55,887 nucleotides of DNA from an archaeon (lineage in GTDB: Archaea > Thermoproteota > Nitrososphaeria > Nitrososphaerales > Gagatemarchaeaceae): positions 7,309 to 63,195 of the forward strand of contig JAJYYP010000004.1 of NCBI GenBank assembly GCA_021800855.1. The letters are read 5' to 3'. Positions within the stretch are counted from its first letter, which is position 1. Every line of letters begins with the position of its first letter. Below the pieces are notes generated by a model, which saw nothing but the letters and a program-made list of their open reading frames with translations, was not told the origin of the DNA and searched no databases. Position numbers and translations under genes: made by a program. Shown in pieces: positions 41,141-49,082 of this stretch.

Positions 41141-41638
41141 CTACGCCGGGACGACCCTGACCTCGACCGCCTGCTGCGCCCCGCCGGCTGCGGTCACTGT
41201 CACCAGGTGGCTCGATCCTACCGCGAAGGCGGCCCCCGAGACCACGACTTCGACCAGCACCGTTGCCCCAGGCACAAGGGGGGTCGCCACTCTGACCGAG
41301 CCGGGGTCCGACCCCGCGGCCGGGCAGGACGACGCCAGGACCGCCCGGTCGGACGTGTCATAGACAGAGTAGCAGTAGCTGGCGGTGCTCGGGGCGCCGC
41401 TGGTCGTCACTTCGAACGACCCCAGCGCGGTCTCCGAGTTGTCTGTCACGAGCAGCGTCTCCACCGCCGAGTAGGGTCCCTGCCTGATGCTCGCCTCGGC
41501 GACTGCCACCGAGCCCCCTCCCATGGCGGCGAAGTACCCCAGTGCCGCCCCCATCACCAGGACCGCTCCTCCCATGGCCACGGCGATGAGTATGAACACC
41601 TCCAGGTAGCCTGCGACCCCTCGTCGGTCAGGTCTCAA
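41141..41638 (-). CDS. Pilin-like protein (class III signal peptide)
   Basis: 165 residues from a TTG at 41638, with GGAGG a few bases upstream. The longer open frame to 41725 is a shadow inside the preceding gene. (M)RPDRRG-VAGYLEVFILIAVAMGGAVLV has the basic residues, glycine and hydrophobic helix expected for processing by the archaeal prepilin peptidase. The mature part is beta-rich with one Cys pair (YCYSVYD, SSCPAAGSD) that may form a disulfide. It overlaps the preceding pilin gene by 11 nt and is followed 12 nt later by the glycine-rich pilin. Confidence 0.75.
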   Translation of the reverse strand: MRPDRRGVAGYLEVFILIAVAMGGAVLVMGAALGYFAAMGGGSVAVAEASIRQGPYSAVETLLVTDNSETALGSFEVTTSGAPSTASYCYSVYDTSDRAVLASSCPAAGSDPGSVRVATPLVPGATVLVEVVVSGAAFAVGSSHLVTVTAAGGAQQAVEVRVVPA

Positions 41639-42107
41639 CTTGGACCTCCTCCCCCGCGTGGTCGAACACGACCACCGTCTGCCCGGACGGGTGGGCGCAC
41701 ACGCCCAGTGGGACCTGGAAGACAACGAGTGAACCGGGGGTTATAGGAGCGAAGTCACCGTCGATTATGGTCGAGTTGATGACGAAGCCCGCCGGGGTGA
41801 AGCCAGCGGCCCCGTAGTCGTAGAGCGCGAGCTCGAGGGTGGGCCCCTCCTGGATCCCTCGGTAAGACGGGCAGGCGGACGAGGGGGACACCGCGGAATA
41901 GGCCAAGGAGACCTGTACCCCGACCGAGTCTTCGCTCAGCGCGGCCCCTGCGGACGCCGAGTCTGAAGCCAGACTGAACTGGCTGGTCGCGGCCGCGACG
42001 ACCATGCTCCCAAGGGAGAGTGTCACTCCTATCATAAGCAGGGCGGCGTAGAGCTCGCTGACGCCTCGCCGGGCGCCTCGCGGACGAAAAACGCGGGAGG
42101 GGACCGT
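41628..42107 (-). CDS. Pilin-like protein, start codon non-standard or missing
   Basis: About 159 residues if begun at ACG (42107). An ATA at 42122 is another non-standard possibility. The in-frame sequence VFRPRGARRG-VSELYAALLMIGVTLSLGSM is a clear class III signal peptide. However, there is no ATG, GTG or TTG in frame between the end of the preceding gene and the cleavage site; the first upstream start lies deep inside the preceding pilin gene. The mature part has a Cys pair (SACPSYRG, GVCAHPSG) and is beta-rich. Its stop overlaps the next pilin's start. The gene is certain, the start is not. Confidence 0.72.
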   Translation of the reverse strand, partial: TVPSRVFRPRGARRGVSELYAALLMIGVTLSLGSMVVAAATSQFSLASDSASAGAALSEDSVGVQVSLAYSAVSPSSACPSYRGIQEGPTLELALYDYGAAGFTPAGFVINSTIIDGDFAPITPGSLVVFQVPLGVCAHPSGQTVVVFDHAGEEVQVET

Positions 42108-42118
42108 GGTCCGGCCCC

Positions 42119-42670
42119 CTATTGAGAAACCACTGTGACTTGGGCTGAGGAAGAGCCGAAGAGGATGTTGATCGTCACCGGGGTCCCTGGGGCCCAGAAG
42201 GTCCCGCTCCCAGAGACGTTCAGGGGGCCGTTGAGCACGAACGAAGTCTCCCCCCCTGGAGGGAGGGTCGAGGGGGCGGCGGCGCGGAATGTCAGGGGGC
42301 CGCCGGTGGATGTGGATACTGACCATGTCATGTTACCTCCGGAGGTGACCGGGCATGTCGTGGAGCAGCTCACCCCGGTCCCGGTGCTGGTCCCGGCGAA
42401 GACCACCTGGCACGAGGTGGCGGTCGCACACGATATGGGCGTCCCTCCGTTGTTCTTGAGCGCTACCGATATGGCCGTAGGCGAGCTGGAGGGCGTCGTC
42501 CCAGCCCTCAGGGACGCGCCTACCACTTCTATGCTGGAGTTGGCCGTGGCGCTGTTGATGAGGTTGTAGATGGAGGCAGTCACGACGCCGCCGACGCCGA
42601 GCACTGCCGCTATTATGATGAAGAGGTCGAGGCTCTGCGAGATCGCTTTCCGTCGTCTTGTGATTTTCAA
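42119..42670 (-). CDS. Pilin-like protein (class III signal peptide), first of the pilin operon
   Basis: 183 residues from a TTG at 42670. (M)KITRRRKA-ISQSLDLFIIIAAVLGVGGVV is the basic leader plus hydrophobic helix of archaeal type IV pilins. The mature part is Ser/Thr/Gly-rich with two Cys pairs (SCATATSCQ, SCSTTCPV) and ends in a beta-rich region. TTATAA (42693-42698) is centred 26 nt upstream, so the transcript begins at or near the TTG and the four pilin genes form one leaderless operon separate from the ATPase/platform pair. Confidence 0.8.
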   Translation of the reverse strand: MKITRRRKAISQSLDLFIIIAAVLGVGGVVTASIYNLINSATANSSIEVVGASLRAGTTPSSSPTAISVALKNNGGTPISCATATSCQVVFAGTSTGTGVSCSTTCPVTSGGNMTWSVSTSTGGPLTFRAAAPSTLPPGGETSFVLNGPLNVSGSGTFWAPGTPVTINILFGSSSAQVTVVSQ

Positions 42671-42692
42671 CGGCCATCTATGCAGCCCGCGC

Positions 42693-42698
42693 TTATAA
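42693..42698 (-). promoter_or_regulatory. TATA box of the pilin operon
   Basis: TTATAA, 26 nt from the first pilin's TTG. It lies only 12 nt before the stop of the upstream membrane-platform gene, so the pilin operon can be expressed independently of, and more strongly than, the assembly genes. Confidence 0.65.
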
Positions 42699-42709
42699 CC
42701 GACCCTCCC

Positions 42710-44380
42710 TCAGCGGAGCAAGAACCCGGAGAGGTAATGCGCCCCCGGACCAGCTAGAAGGACTACTGCGGCCGTTGCGAGGGCGACGTTGAGCGACGCC
42801 CGCCAGGTGTTCCGGACTGTGAGGTCAGTCACCTTCGCGCCGATCAGCCCAAGGGCCGCGGCCGACACCACTATGAGGAGGTCCGACACAGTCGACAAGC
42901 CCGAAGGTGCCAGACCGACATGGAACGCGCCGAGCCGGACGGCAGAGAGCCCCAGCCCGGCCCTGGAGCCGAACGTGGAGAGGATGGCGCCGACGAACGT
43001 CACGCCGAAGGCGAGGAGAAGGGGGGACGCGTAGGAAAGGGCGAGGTAAGGCTTCATCTCCGCTGTCGCGTTCCTCCTCATCTGAATCATCCTGTCGGCG
43101 AAGCTCGACACCTGGAAGACCGTGTCGACGGTCCCGCCCCCGGAGCGGCTCATCTCCCCCAGGAGCAGGAACGTCAGCCTCCCGAGGGCGCTCCTGCACG
43201 CCGTCTTCGCCTCGTCGAGGGGGACCCCCGCCCTCACTCTCGCAGCGATCATCGAAAGCAGCGTCGCGAAGGGGCGGGGGTAGCCGCCGTGGGCCTCCAT
43301 GGCCACAACCGCCTTGGACAGGTCATACTCGTGCCTCTTGTATTCGAGGAGGTCCCTCAGGAACTTCGACAGCCCAGCCTCGAGCTCCCTCGTCTCCGAC
43401 ATCTGCTTGCGCACGGACACGCCGTAGACGGTGAAGAAGACGAAGAGGCATGCTGCGGCTGAGGCCCAGGGGGCTCCGGCGACGACTCCGAGGGCTGCGA
43501 AGGGGACCGCCGCCAGCAGGGCCCTCGCACCCTCCCCGCGCGGCGCCTCCTCTGGGGAGGGCTGCATCCTCCCAGCCATGTAGAGCAGCGCCACCGTGAA
43601 CACGGGGACCCCCACCCCGGTGAAGAACGCCAGCCCGACCACGGAGAATCCGGTGGAGAACACCCCGACCACCATGAGCAGGAGCGGGACGACCCCGAAC
43701 ACAGTTATCATCATGCTCCCAACGATACCGACCCTGGTGACGTATCTCCCCCAGGCCTCCTCGAGCTCCCTCAGCAGCGACCCGCTTTCAGCCGTGAGGT
43801 AAGCAGAGACGTCCCCTCCGCTCCTCGCCTTGCTCGTGTACCCTAGGAGGAAGCTCCCAAGCTTCTTCGAAGGATGGACGGACGCGAGCCTCTCGAGCGA
43901 GTTGTTTGGGTCCATCCCGAAGATCTCTACGTCCCGACGGACCAGCAGCGCCTCTTCTTTCATCGAGGGGAAGACGTCGCTGACTGACACGCCCTTCAGT
44001 ATCGAGTAGAGCGGGACCCCCGCTCCCCCCAGTACACCGACCAGGACCGAGAAGAACGGGAGCTCCCGCTCCACCCCCTCCATCCTCCTGGCGACCTCGT
44101 CCCTCAGCCTGACCTCCGGGGCGAAGAATGGTATCAGCGGCGCCAGAGCGAGGGCGAAGAGCCATGGGGAGACAATGGTGCCGAGCGCGATCGCTAAAGG
44201 GACCGCCGCCAGGGCAGCCTTTGCCGCACCGCCCACCGACCTCCACGCGATGGCCGCGGGGTTCCCGACACGCCCAGACCTCTTCACGAGCTCCGACATC
44301 CTGCGTGTCCTCCAGAGAGCGACCCTCCGAAGGGGCCGCGCCCCCCGGCCTCCGGCGCTCGCGGGCGCCAGGTCACCCAT
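42710..44380 (-). CDS. Type IV pilus membrane platform protein (TadC/ArlJ-like)
   Basis: About 556 residues from the ATG at 44380, which overlaps the ATPase stop by 8 nt; an internal ATG (MSELVKRSG) is an alternative. Two homologous T2SF-type cytoplasmic domains are visible. The first is VERELPFFSVLVGVLGGAGVPLYSILKGVS, with LRELEEAWGRYVTRVG after it. The second is LSKFLRDLLEYKRHEYDLSKAVVAME, with LSMIAARVRAGVPLDEA after it. Each is followed by two or more membrane helices. This is the core membrane protein on which pilins are assembled by the ATPase. Confidence 0.88.
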   Translation of the reverse strand: MGDLAPASAGGRGARPLRRVALWRTRRMSELVKRSGRVGNPAAIAWRSVGGAAKAALAAVPLAIALGTIVSPWLFALALAPLIPFFAPEVRLRDEVARRMEGVERELPFFSVLVGVLGGAGVPLYSILKGVSVSDVFPSMKEEALLVRRDVEIFGMDPNNSLERLASVHPSKKLGSFLLGYTSKARSGGDVSAYLTAESGSLLRELEEAWGRYVTRVGIVGSMMITVFGVVPLLLMVVGVFSTGFSVVGLAFFTGVGVPVFTVALLYMAGRMQPSPEEAPRGEGARALLAAVPFAALGVVAGAPWASAAACLFVFFTVYGVSVRKQMSETRELEAGLSKFLRDLLEYKRHEYDLSKAVVAMEAHGGYPRPFATLLSMIAARVRAGVPLDEAKTACRSALGRLTFLLLGEMSRSGGGTVDTVFQVSSFADRMIQMRRNATAEMKPYLALSYASPLLLAFGVTFVGAILSTFGSRAGLGLSAVRLGAFHVGLAPSGLSTVSDLLIVVSAAALGLIGAKVTDLTVRNTWRASLNVALATAAVVLLAGPGAHYLSGFLLR

Positions 44381-46040
44381 CCGACCTCGCGCCCCTGGCC
44401 TCCTGGACCGAGAACTCCTTGACCATCTTGGATAGCGCCCCAGGGTCCAGCTCCCCTCCGGCGATCTGACCAGAAAGGCGGGCCGCCCTGACCGCCAGGC
44501 TGGCCTGGACCGCGGCCGGGGTCCACCCATAGCTCTCAGCTATCTCGTTCAACCTGAACGACCTGTCGAGGACCTCCGCCGGCGTGGTCGGAGAGAAAGA
44601 GTCGCTAGCCGGGTCGTACCTGAAGACGTTGACTATCTCGTGCTCGTCCGGGCCGGAAGGCTTGAGCTCGTCGACGCTCACCACCCTGCGCACCACCCTC
44701 CCGTCCTGGAGGATGACCTTCCGGACCGTGGCTATGGCGGTTAGGTCTCTGATGTGTCCCTCAGAGAATCTCATGGGGGGCGTGGTCAGCCTCTGGACGC
44801 ACCGCTCGGCGTTTTCCGCGTGGATTGTCGCCATCGTGGAGAAACCGAGCGTGATTGCTGCGGCGACGGTCTCCGACTCCTCCCCCCGCATCTCGCCCAG
44901 GCTCAGGACGGTCGGGGAGAACCGCAGCGCAAGCTTGAGGAGGTCAGCCAGGCCGTACTCGTAGCGCCCTGCCAGGGGGGACAGCCCCGCACGGTAGGAC
45001 CTGGTCTTCAGCCTCTGCCAGTGGAGGTGGTCAGGGAGGCTGATCTCAAGGACATCCTCTGCGGTCACTATCTTGAACTTCGGGTTGGCGAGGGCGAGTA
45101 TCGCGTTCATCAGCGTGGTCTTCCCCGAATTAGCCTCCCCGCAGACAAGGACGTTGGTGGTCCTCTCGAGTAGGAGCCAGAAGTAAGCTGCCATGAGCAC
45201 GGACAAGGTCTTGTGGGAGTGGACCTCCTCGTAGGGGGCCGGCGCTCCGACGCCCTCGCGGCTTCCCAGGATCGGCCAGCGCGCCTTCTCCGGGGACGCG
45301 AGCTGGGCCAGGGTGATCGGGCTCTCCCTCTGCTTCCTGATGGCGTAGGTGGACCCAGGCCTCGAGATCTCGTCCCCCAAGGTCGCCGTCACCCTCCTGT
45401 CAGAGGGCCCGTGCAGCGTCACCTCGAGGGCAGGCTGGGCGAGGGAGACGGTGGTCCCGCCAAGCTGCGCGAGCCGCCGTATGAACGCCTGAAGCCTGTC
45501 TTCTGACTGGTAGACGACGTCAGTCTCCATGAACATGTACTCCGAAAAGTTCCGATGGATCACCCTGACCGGCCTGTCGTACCTGCACACCGAGATCTCT
45601 TCGATGTAGTCGTCGCTCATCATCGGGTCGACCTCCCAAAACCCAGTGAAGTCCCTCAGGAGGAAGTAGAGGAGCTTGTCGTGCGACTCCTGGGCCACGG
45701 AGACGAACCCCGCCTGCTCCGCGGTCCGCCAGACGTAATCTGCGACCACGTCCCTGGGGTTCCCGAACTCCCCCGCCGGGATCGAGTCCAGCAGGTTCAC
45801 CCTTAGGACCTCGAGGGCCTTCGCCTCCTCCTCGCTCAGCTTCGGCAGCCTGACGAGGTACTTCCCGACCCCCTCCTGCTCCACTACGAACACCTCGGCG
45901 GACGCTTCGGGCTTCGCCCCGGCAGGGACCCTGTACGTGTCGATCACCCCGGCGATCTCTTCGGGCGGTTCCACCTTGCGTTCCGGCTGCTCTGATTCAG
46001 ACGGCCCCTTCTTCCAGAGGAGTCCCTTCATCCGAGACAT
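44373..46040 (-). CDS. Type IV pilus/archaellum-type secretion ATPase (TadA/ArlI-like)
   Basis: 555 residues. An N-terminal domain of about 230 residues (with DPMMSDDYIEEISVCRYDRPVRVIHRN) precedes the GspE-type core. Walker A is GEANSGKTTLMN (about 301-312), the Asp box region is ITLTAEDVLEI-like (KIVTAEDVLEISLPDHLHW), Walker B is TVLSLGEMRGEES (about 377-389) and the His box is ATIHAENAERCVQRL. It powers pilus assembly from the cytoplasm with the platform protein encoded downstream. A TTAAAT box (minus, about 46068-46063) is centred 25-26 nt from the ATG, so the transcript is probably leaderless. An archaellum is less likely because no other arl genes are present. Confidence 0.92.
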   Translation of the reverse strand: MSRMKGLLWKKGPSESEQPERKVEPPEEIAGVIDTYRVPAGAKPEASAEVFVVEQEGVGKYLVRLPKLSEEEAKALEVLRVNLLDSIPAGEFGNPRDVVADYVWRTAEQAGFVSVAQESHDKLLYFLLRDFTGFWEVDPMMSDDYIEEISVCRYDRPVRVIHRNFSEYMFMETDVVYQSEDRLQAFIRRLAQLGGTTVSLAQPALEVTLHGPSDRRVTATLGDEISRPGSTYAIRKQRESPITLAQLASPEKARWPILGSREGVGAPAPYEEVHSHKTLSVLMAAYFWLLLERTTNVLVCGEANSGKTTLMNAILALANPKFKIVTAEDVLEISLPDHLHWQRLKTRSYRAGLSPLAGRYEYGLADLLKLALRFSPTVLSLGEMRGEESETVAAAITLGFSTMATIHAENAERCVQRLTTPPMRFSEGHIRDLTAIATVRKVILQDGRVVRRVVSVDELKPSGPDEHEIVNVFRYDPASDSFSPTTPAEVLDRSFRLNEIAESYGWTPAAVQASLAVRAARLSGQIAGGELDPGALSKMVKEFSVQEARGARSDG

Positions 46041-46144
46041 CGGGAGTGAGCGTCGCGCTGGGATTTAACGGGCCCTGGCCTCCGCGGAGGCTCCCGCACA
46101 CCCGGGGCGAAAGGATTTGAGACCAGGGGGAGGATGGTAGGCCC

Positions 46145-46627
46145 GTGAAGACCGAAGAAGTTGATGTGGCCGTCCCCGACGGGCACCAACTGATACTGGG
46201 GCAGTCACACTTCATCAAGTCGGTCGAGGACATATACGAAGCACTGGCGACTTCGATGCCTGCGGTCAAGTTCGGAGTCGCCTTCTGTGAAGCCTCGGGG
46301 AAAGCGCTGATCAGGTCAGACGGGTCAGACCCCGGCTGCGTCCGCCTGGCGGTTGACTGCGCAGCCAGGGTTGCGGCGGGGCACGTCTTCGTGGTCTTCC
46401 TCTCCGGCGCATTCCCGATCAACGTGTTGAACCGCGTGAAGTCTGTGGAGGAGGTGGCGCACATCTTCTGCGCCACAGCCAATCCTGTCACAGTGGTGGT
46501 GGCTGACTCTGGGAGGGGGAGGGGGGTCCTCGGGGTGATTGACGGGGGCTACCCGAAGGGGGAGGAGGGGCCTGAAGACAGGGCGGAGAGGCGGGAGTTC
46601 CTCAGAAAGCTAGGGTACAAACGCTAG
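46145..46627 (+). CDS. Adenosine-specific kinase
   Basis: 160 residues from a GTG at 46145. The whole protein matches the small archaeal/thermophile adenosine-specific kinase family: VDVAVPDGHQLILGQSHFIKSVEDIYEAL, KFGVAFCEASGKALIRSDG, HVFVVFLSGAFPINVLNRVKSVEEV, IFCATANPVTVVVADSGRGRGVLGVIDG and the C-terminal RREFLRKLGYKR. The family phosphorylates adenosine to AMP and has a fold unrelated to ribokinase-type enzymes. It stands alone, divergent from the pilus ATPase. Length and motifs are complete. Confidence 0.9.
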   Translation: MKTEEVDVAVPDGHQLILGQSHFIKSVEDIYEALATSMPAVKFGVAFCEASGKALIRSDGSDPGCVRLAVDCAARVAAGHVFVVFLSGAFPINVLNRVKSVEEVAHIFCATANPVTVVVADSGRGRGVLGVIDGGYPKGEEGPEDRAERREFLRKLGYKR

Positions 46628-46749
46628 GAGCTCATTTCACTAAGCAGACGGTGAGACGTGAATACACTTTCGTACGACCCCCCAATCAGCATCACAGGTT
46701 TCAGACACATCTTCTTAAAAGCAAGTGCCCTCTTTTACTCCCAGGTGAT

Positions 46750-46935
46750 GTGGGGGTGTACACGAGCACCGAGCAGCAGTCGGCCCCGACCTGCGAAGTT
46801 TGTGGACGAAGGCTCGGTATCGGCTACTACTATTCCTGCCACGTCTGTTCCCGCACCTTCTGCTATGCCCACGCGCCGGTGAAGTGCGACCACCAAAAGG
46901 CCAAGCAACCAGCGAGGGCCGTCCTCGCCAGATAG
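46750..46935 (+). CDS. Small zinc-finger protein (AN1-like)
   Basis: About 61 residues from a GTG at 46750 (46756 also possible). A TTAAAA box at 46715-46720 sets the transcript start near 46745. The longer open frame to 46651 has no support. Eight metal ligands are visible in order: CEVC, then YYSCHVC, then CYAHAPVKCDHQ. This is the Cys/His spacing of AN1-type double zinc fingers. Such archaeal proteins probably bind proteins or nucleic acids, and a ubiquitin-like link is known for eukaryotic members only. The tail is basic. Confidence 0.75.
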   Translation: MGVYTSTEQQSAPTCEVCGRRLGIGYYYSCHVCSRTFCYAHAPVKCDHQKAKQPARAVLAR

Positions 46936-46966
46936 GGATAAACCACGCGCCGCGTCCTCCCAAGCG

Positions 46967-47395
46967 TTGAAAGTCTATCTCTCAGTCCCGATGATAGCAA
47001 ACAGGTCGCTCCCCCGCGCCACCGCGATGGCCAGGGCCATCGTCGACGCAGGTCACACGGTCTCTTCCCCCTGGGTCCTCGGTCCTATCGAGAAGAGGGG
47101 CGTCGCGGCCGTAAACATCTTCCGTCGGGACAAGGAAGCTGCCGAGGCGTCGGACGCCATCGTGGCGGACGTCACAGACCCGAGCATCGGGGTAGGGATG
47201 GAGATCATGGCCGCCTACGTCTCTGGGAAGCGCGTCATACTCCTGGCCAAGAAGGGGAAGGTCACCTCGGGGATGCTCGCTGACATGGACCACAAGGAGA
47301 CTGTGGAGTATGAAAGCGAGGAAGACGTGTACGACCTGCTGCTGCAGGCCCTATCACACCGAGTCGGAGGGGGGCCGCGGCTTCGGGATGGATAG
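46967..47395 (+). CDS. Nucleoside 2-deoxyribosyltransferase-like protein
   Basis: 142 residues from a TTG at 46967, with GATAAA centred 27 nt upstream (leaderless). It begins VYLSVPMIANRSLPRATAMARAIVDAGHTV and continues FRRDKEAAEASDAIVADVTDPSIGVGMEIMAAYVSGKRVILL. This is the pattern of the 2-deoxyribosyltransferase/deoxynucleotide N-hydrolase fold, with Asp in VADVTDPS and Glu in GMEIMAA as the expected catalytic pair. It would cleave or transfer the N-glycosidic bond of a (deoxy)nucleotide, possibly as house-cleaning. The exact substrate cannot be assigned. Confidence 0.82.
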   Translation: MKVYLSVPMIANRSLPRATAMARAIVDAGHTVSSPWVLGPIEKRGVAAVNIFRRDKEAAEASDAIVADVTDPSIGVGMEIMAAYVSGKRVILLAKKGKVTSGMLADMDHKETVEYESEEDVYDLLLQALSHRVGGGPRLRDG

Positions 47396-47473
47396 CGACA
47401 TGTGCCGGCGCCTATGTCAGACCGGAGCTCGCCAAAGATACGTTATTCTATCCCTGCAGTCTCCGCCAGCGCG

Positions 47474-47845
47474 ATGAAGTCAGAGGTCAGGTCGAAGGGA
47501 GCCCCGGAACCCATAGGGCCGTACTCGCAGGGGGTAGACGCTGGCTCCGTGTATTGTTCGGGGCAGGTCGGGACCGACCCCGCCACCGGGAGGCTCGAAG
47601 ACGGGGTCGTAGCGCAGACAAGGCGGGCCCTCTCGAATCTGGGTCAGGTGCTCGGGGCCGCTGGGCTGGGCCTCGGCAACGTAGTGAAGACGACCGTATT
47701 CATGACCGACCTGTCCGAGTTCGCGCAGATGAACGAGGAGTACGGGAAACACTTCTCACCCCCTTTCCCTGCCAGGTCCACGGTCCAGGTGGCGGCGCTC
47801 CCCAAGGGCGCCAGGGTGGAGATAGAAGCAGTTGCGGTCCGCTGA
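47474..47845 (+). CDS. ridA: RidA-family 2-iminopropanoate deaminase
   Basis: 123 residues from the ATG at 47474. TTATTCTA centred 27 nt upstream supports this start over an ATG at 47402 that lies near the preceding stop. Family sequence: APEPIGPYSQGVDAGSVYCSGQVGTDPATG, QTRRALSNLGQVLGAAGL, VVKTTVFMTDLSEFAQMNEEYGKHF and PARSTVQVAALPKGARVEIEAVAV. The Arg in PARSTVQV and the Glu in VEIEAVA are the active-site residues of RidA. It hydrolyses reactive enamines/imines from PLP enzymes in the cytoplasm. Confidence 0.95.
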   Translation: MKSEVRSKGAPEPIGPYSQGVDAGSVYCSGQVGTDPATGRLEDGVVAQTRRALSNLGQVLGAAGLGLGNVVKTTVFMTDLSEFAQMNEEYGKHFSPPFPARSTVQVAALPKGARVEIEAVAVR

Positions 47846-47946
47846 GCTTCAGCGCCGCGACCACGACTTTCGGTACGGCCCGCGCCTCCGTCTCCTGGCC
47901 TTCATACTATGGGCCGTCCCCTCAAGCAGGCTATCCTCCACGGCAG

Positions 47947-49002
47947 TCACTTCTTCATCTTGGCGTAGGCGACGATGCTGAGCATCCCTGCGACCTTGAA
48001 TGCCAGCTCCTTGTAGACCATCGCCTCCTGTGAGTCAGGCTTCGAGTGGGTCACCGGGTCCCCCCTGTCGGTCTGCTCCCTGACCGAGACGGCAAGGGGT
48101 ATTTCTCCGAGGTAGTCGACCCCTCTCTCGGCCGCCATCCTCCTCCCGCCCCCGCCGGAGAATATCTCCGTCTTCTCCCCGCAGTGAGGGCAGACGAAGT
48201 AGCTCATGTTCTCCACCACACCGAGTATAGGCGCGTCCAGCCGCTTGAACATGGCGAGCGCCTTGGCCGCGATGCTGAGGGCTGCGTCCTGGGGGGTGGT
48301 GACTATCAGGATCCCGCCGAGGGGGACTGTCTGCGCTAGGGTGAGGCTGGCGTCGCCGGTCCCCGGCGGGAGGTCTGTGACAAGGTAATCGAGTTCCCCC
48401 CAGTCCACCTGGGTCAGCAGCTGCCTGACCGCCCCGGCCACGAGGGGGCCCCTCCATATCACCGGTGTCTCCTCGTTGTAGAAGAACCCCAGGGACGCCA
48501 CCTTCACCCCATGGGCCACGGGGGGGACCACCCTCTCGTCCCTGACCTCGGGCCTCGACTTCACCCCCATCATGAGGGGGATGCTGGGGCCGTAGACGTC
48601 CGCGTCGAGCAATCCTACCTTCGCACCGGAAGCGGCCAGCGCGCAGGCAAGATTGACGGCCACCGTAGACTTCCCCACCCCGCCTTTCCCGCTTGCCACT
48701 GCGATTATGTTCTTGACCCCCTTCAGCACCTCCGCCTGAGCGTAGTCTCTGGTGGCGTAGACGCTCGACCCTGTCTTCATCTCCACCTCGCTCACCCCTG
48801 GTATCCTCTCCACCGCCCCCCTGGCCGCCTCCTCCATCCTAGTGCGGAGGGGGCAGGCTGGGGTGGTCAGGTTCAGGGTGAACGTGACCTTCCCCCCTGA
48901 GACCGAGACACCGTCGACCATGTGGAGGGAGACCAGGTCTCTCCCCAGCTCCGGGTCTTTGACCTCCGACAGCGCCCTGAATACCTCCTCCTTGTCTACC
49001 AA
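47947..49002 (-). CDS. Mrp/NBP35-type iron-sulfur carrier ATPase with MIP18 domain
   Basis: 351 residues from a TTG at 49002. The N-terminal MIP18/DUF59 domain (VFRALSEVKDPELGRDLVSL to about residue 90) precedes the P-loop ATPase: SGKGGVGKSTVAVNLA (deviant Walker A with two Lys), LLDADVYGPSIP, and DYLVTDLPPGTGDASLTLAQ. The cluster-binding CPHCGEKTEIFSGGG is near residue 275. It assembles or carries Fe-S clusters to target proteins. A minus-strand ATTTAAGG box is centred 27-28 nt before the TTG, so the mRNA is leaderless, and it is divergent from cofE, whose own TATA box lies 20-25 nt away. Confidence 0.94.
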   Translation of the reverse strand: MVDKEEVFRALSEVKDPELGRDLVSLHMVDGVSVSGGKVTFTLNLTTPACPLRTRMEEAARGAVERIPGVSEVEMKTGSSVYATRDYAQAEVLKGVKNIIAVASGKGGVGKSTVAVNLACALAASGAKVGLLDADVYGPSIPLMMGVKSRPEVRDERVVPPVAHGVKVASLGFFYNEETPVIWRGPLVAGAVRQLLTQVDWGELDYLVTDLPPGTGDASLTLAQTVPLGGILIVTTPQDAALSIAAKALAMFKRLDAPILGVVENMSYFVCPHCGEKTEIFSGGGGRRMAAERGVDYLGEIPLAVSVREQTDRGDPVTHSKPDSQEAMVYKELAFKVAGMLSIVAYAKMKK

Positions 49003-49027
49003 ACTGAGAGGAGCTTAGGCCGGGCCC

Positions 49028-49058
49028 TTAAATCCCCTCCCCCGGCAGAGTCTTTATC
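49028..49058. promoter_or_regulatory. Back-to-back TATA boxes of mrp and the cof operon
   Basis: TTAAAT (49028-49033) serves mrp on the minus strand and CTTTATC (49052-49058) serves cofE on the plus strand. Both are about 27 nt from their start codons, so both genes are probably leaderless. The 80-nt intergenic region holds no clear extra operator. Confidence 0.6.
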
Positions 49059-49082
49059 GCACCCGCGGGGGGGCCGCGCGAA

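Noticed and set aside
42710-46040. Archaellum (motility) locus
   Set aside because: ATPase and platform protein are shared between archaella and pili, but no arlH, arlG/F or archaellin-type genes are present. An adhesive pilus fits better.
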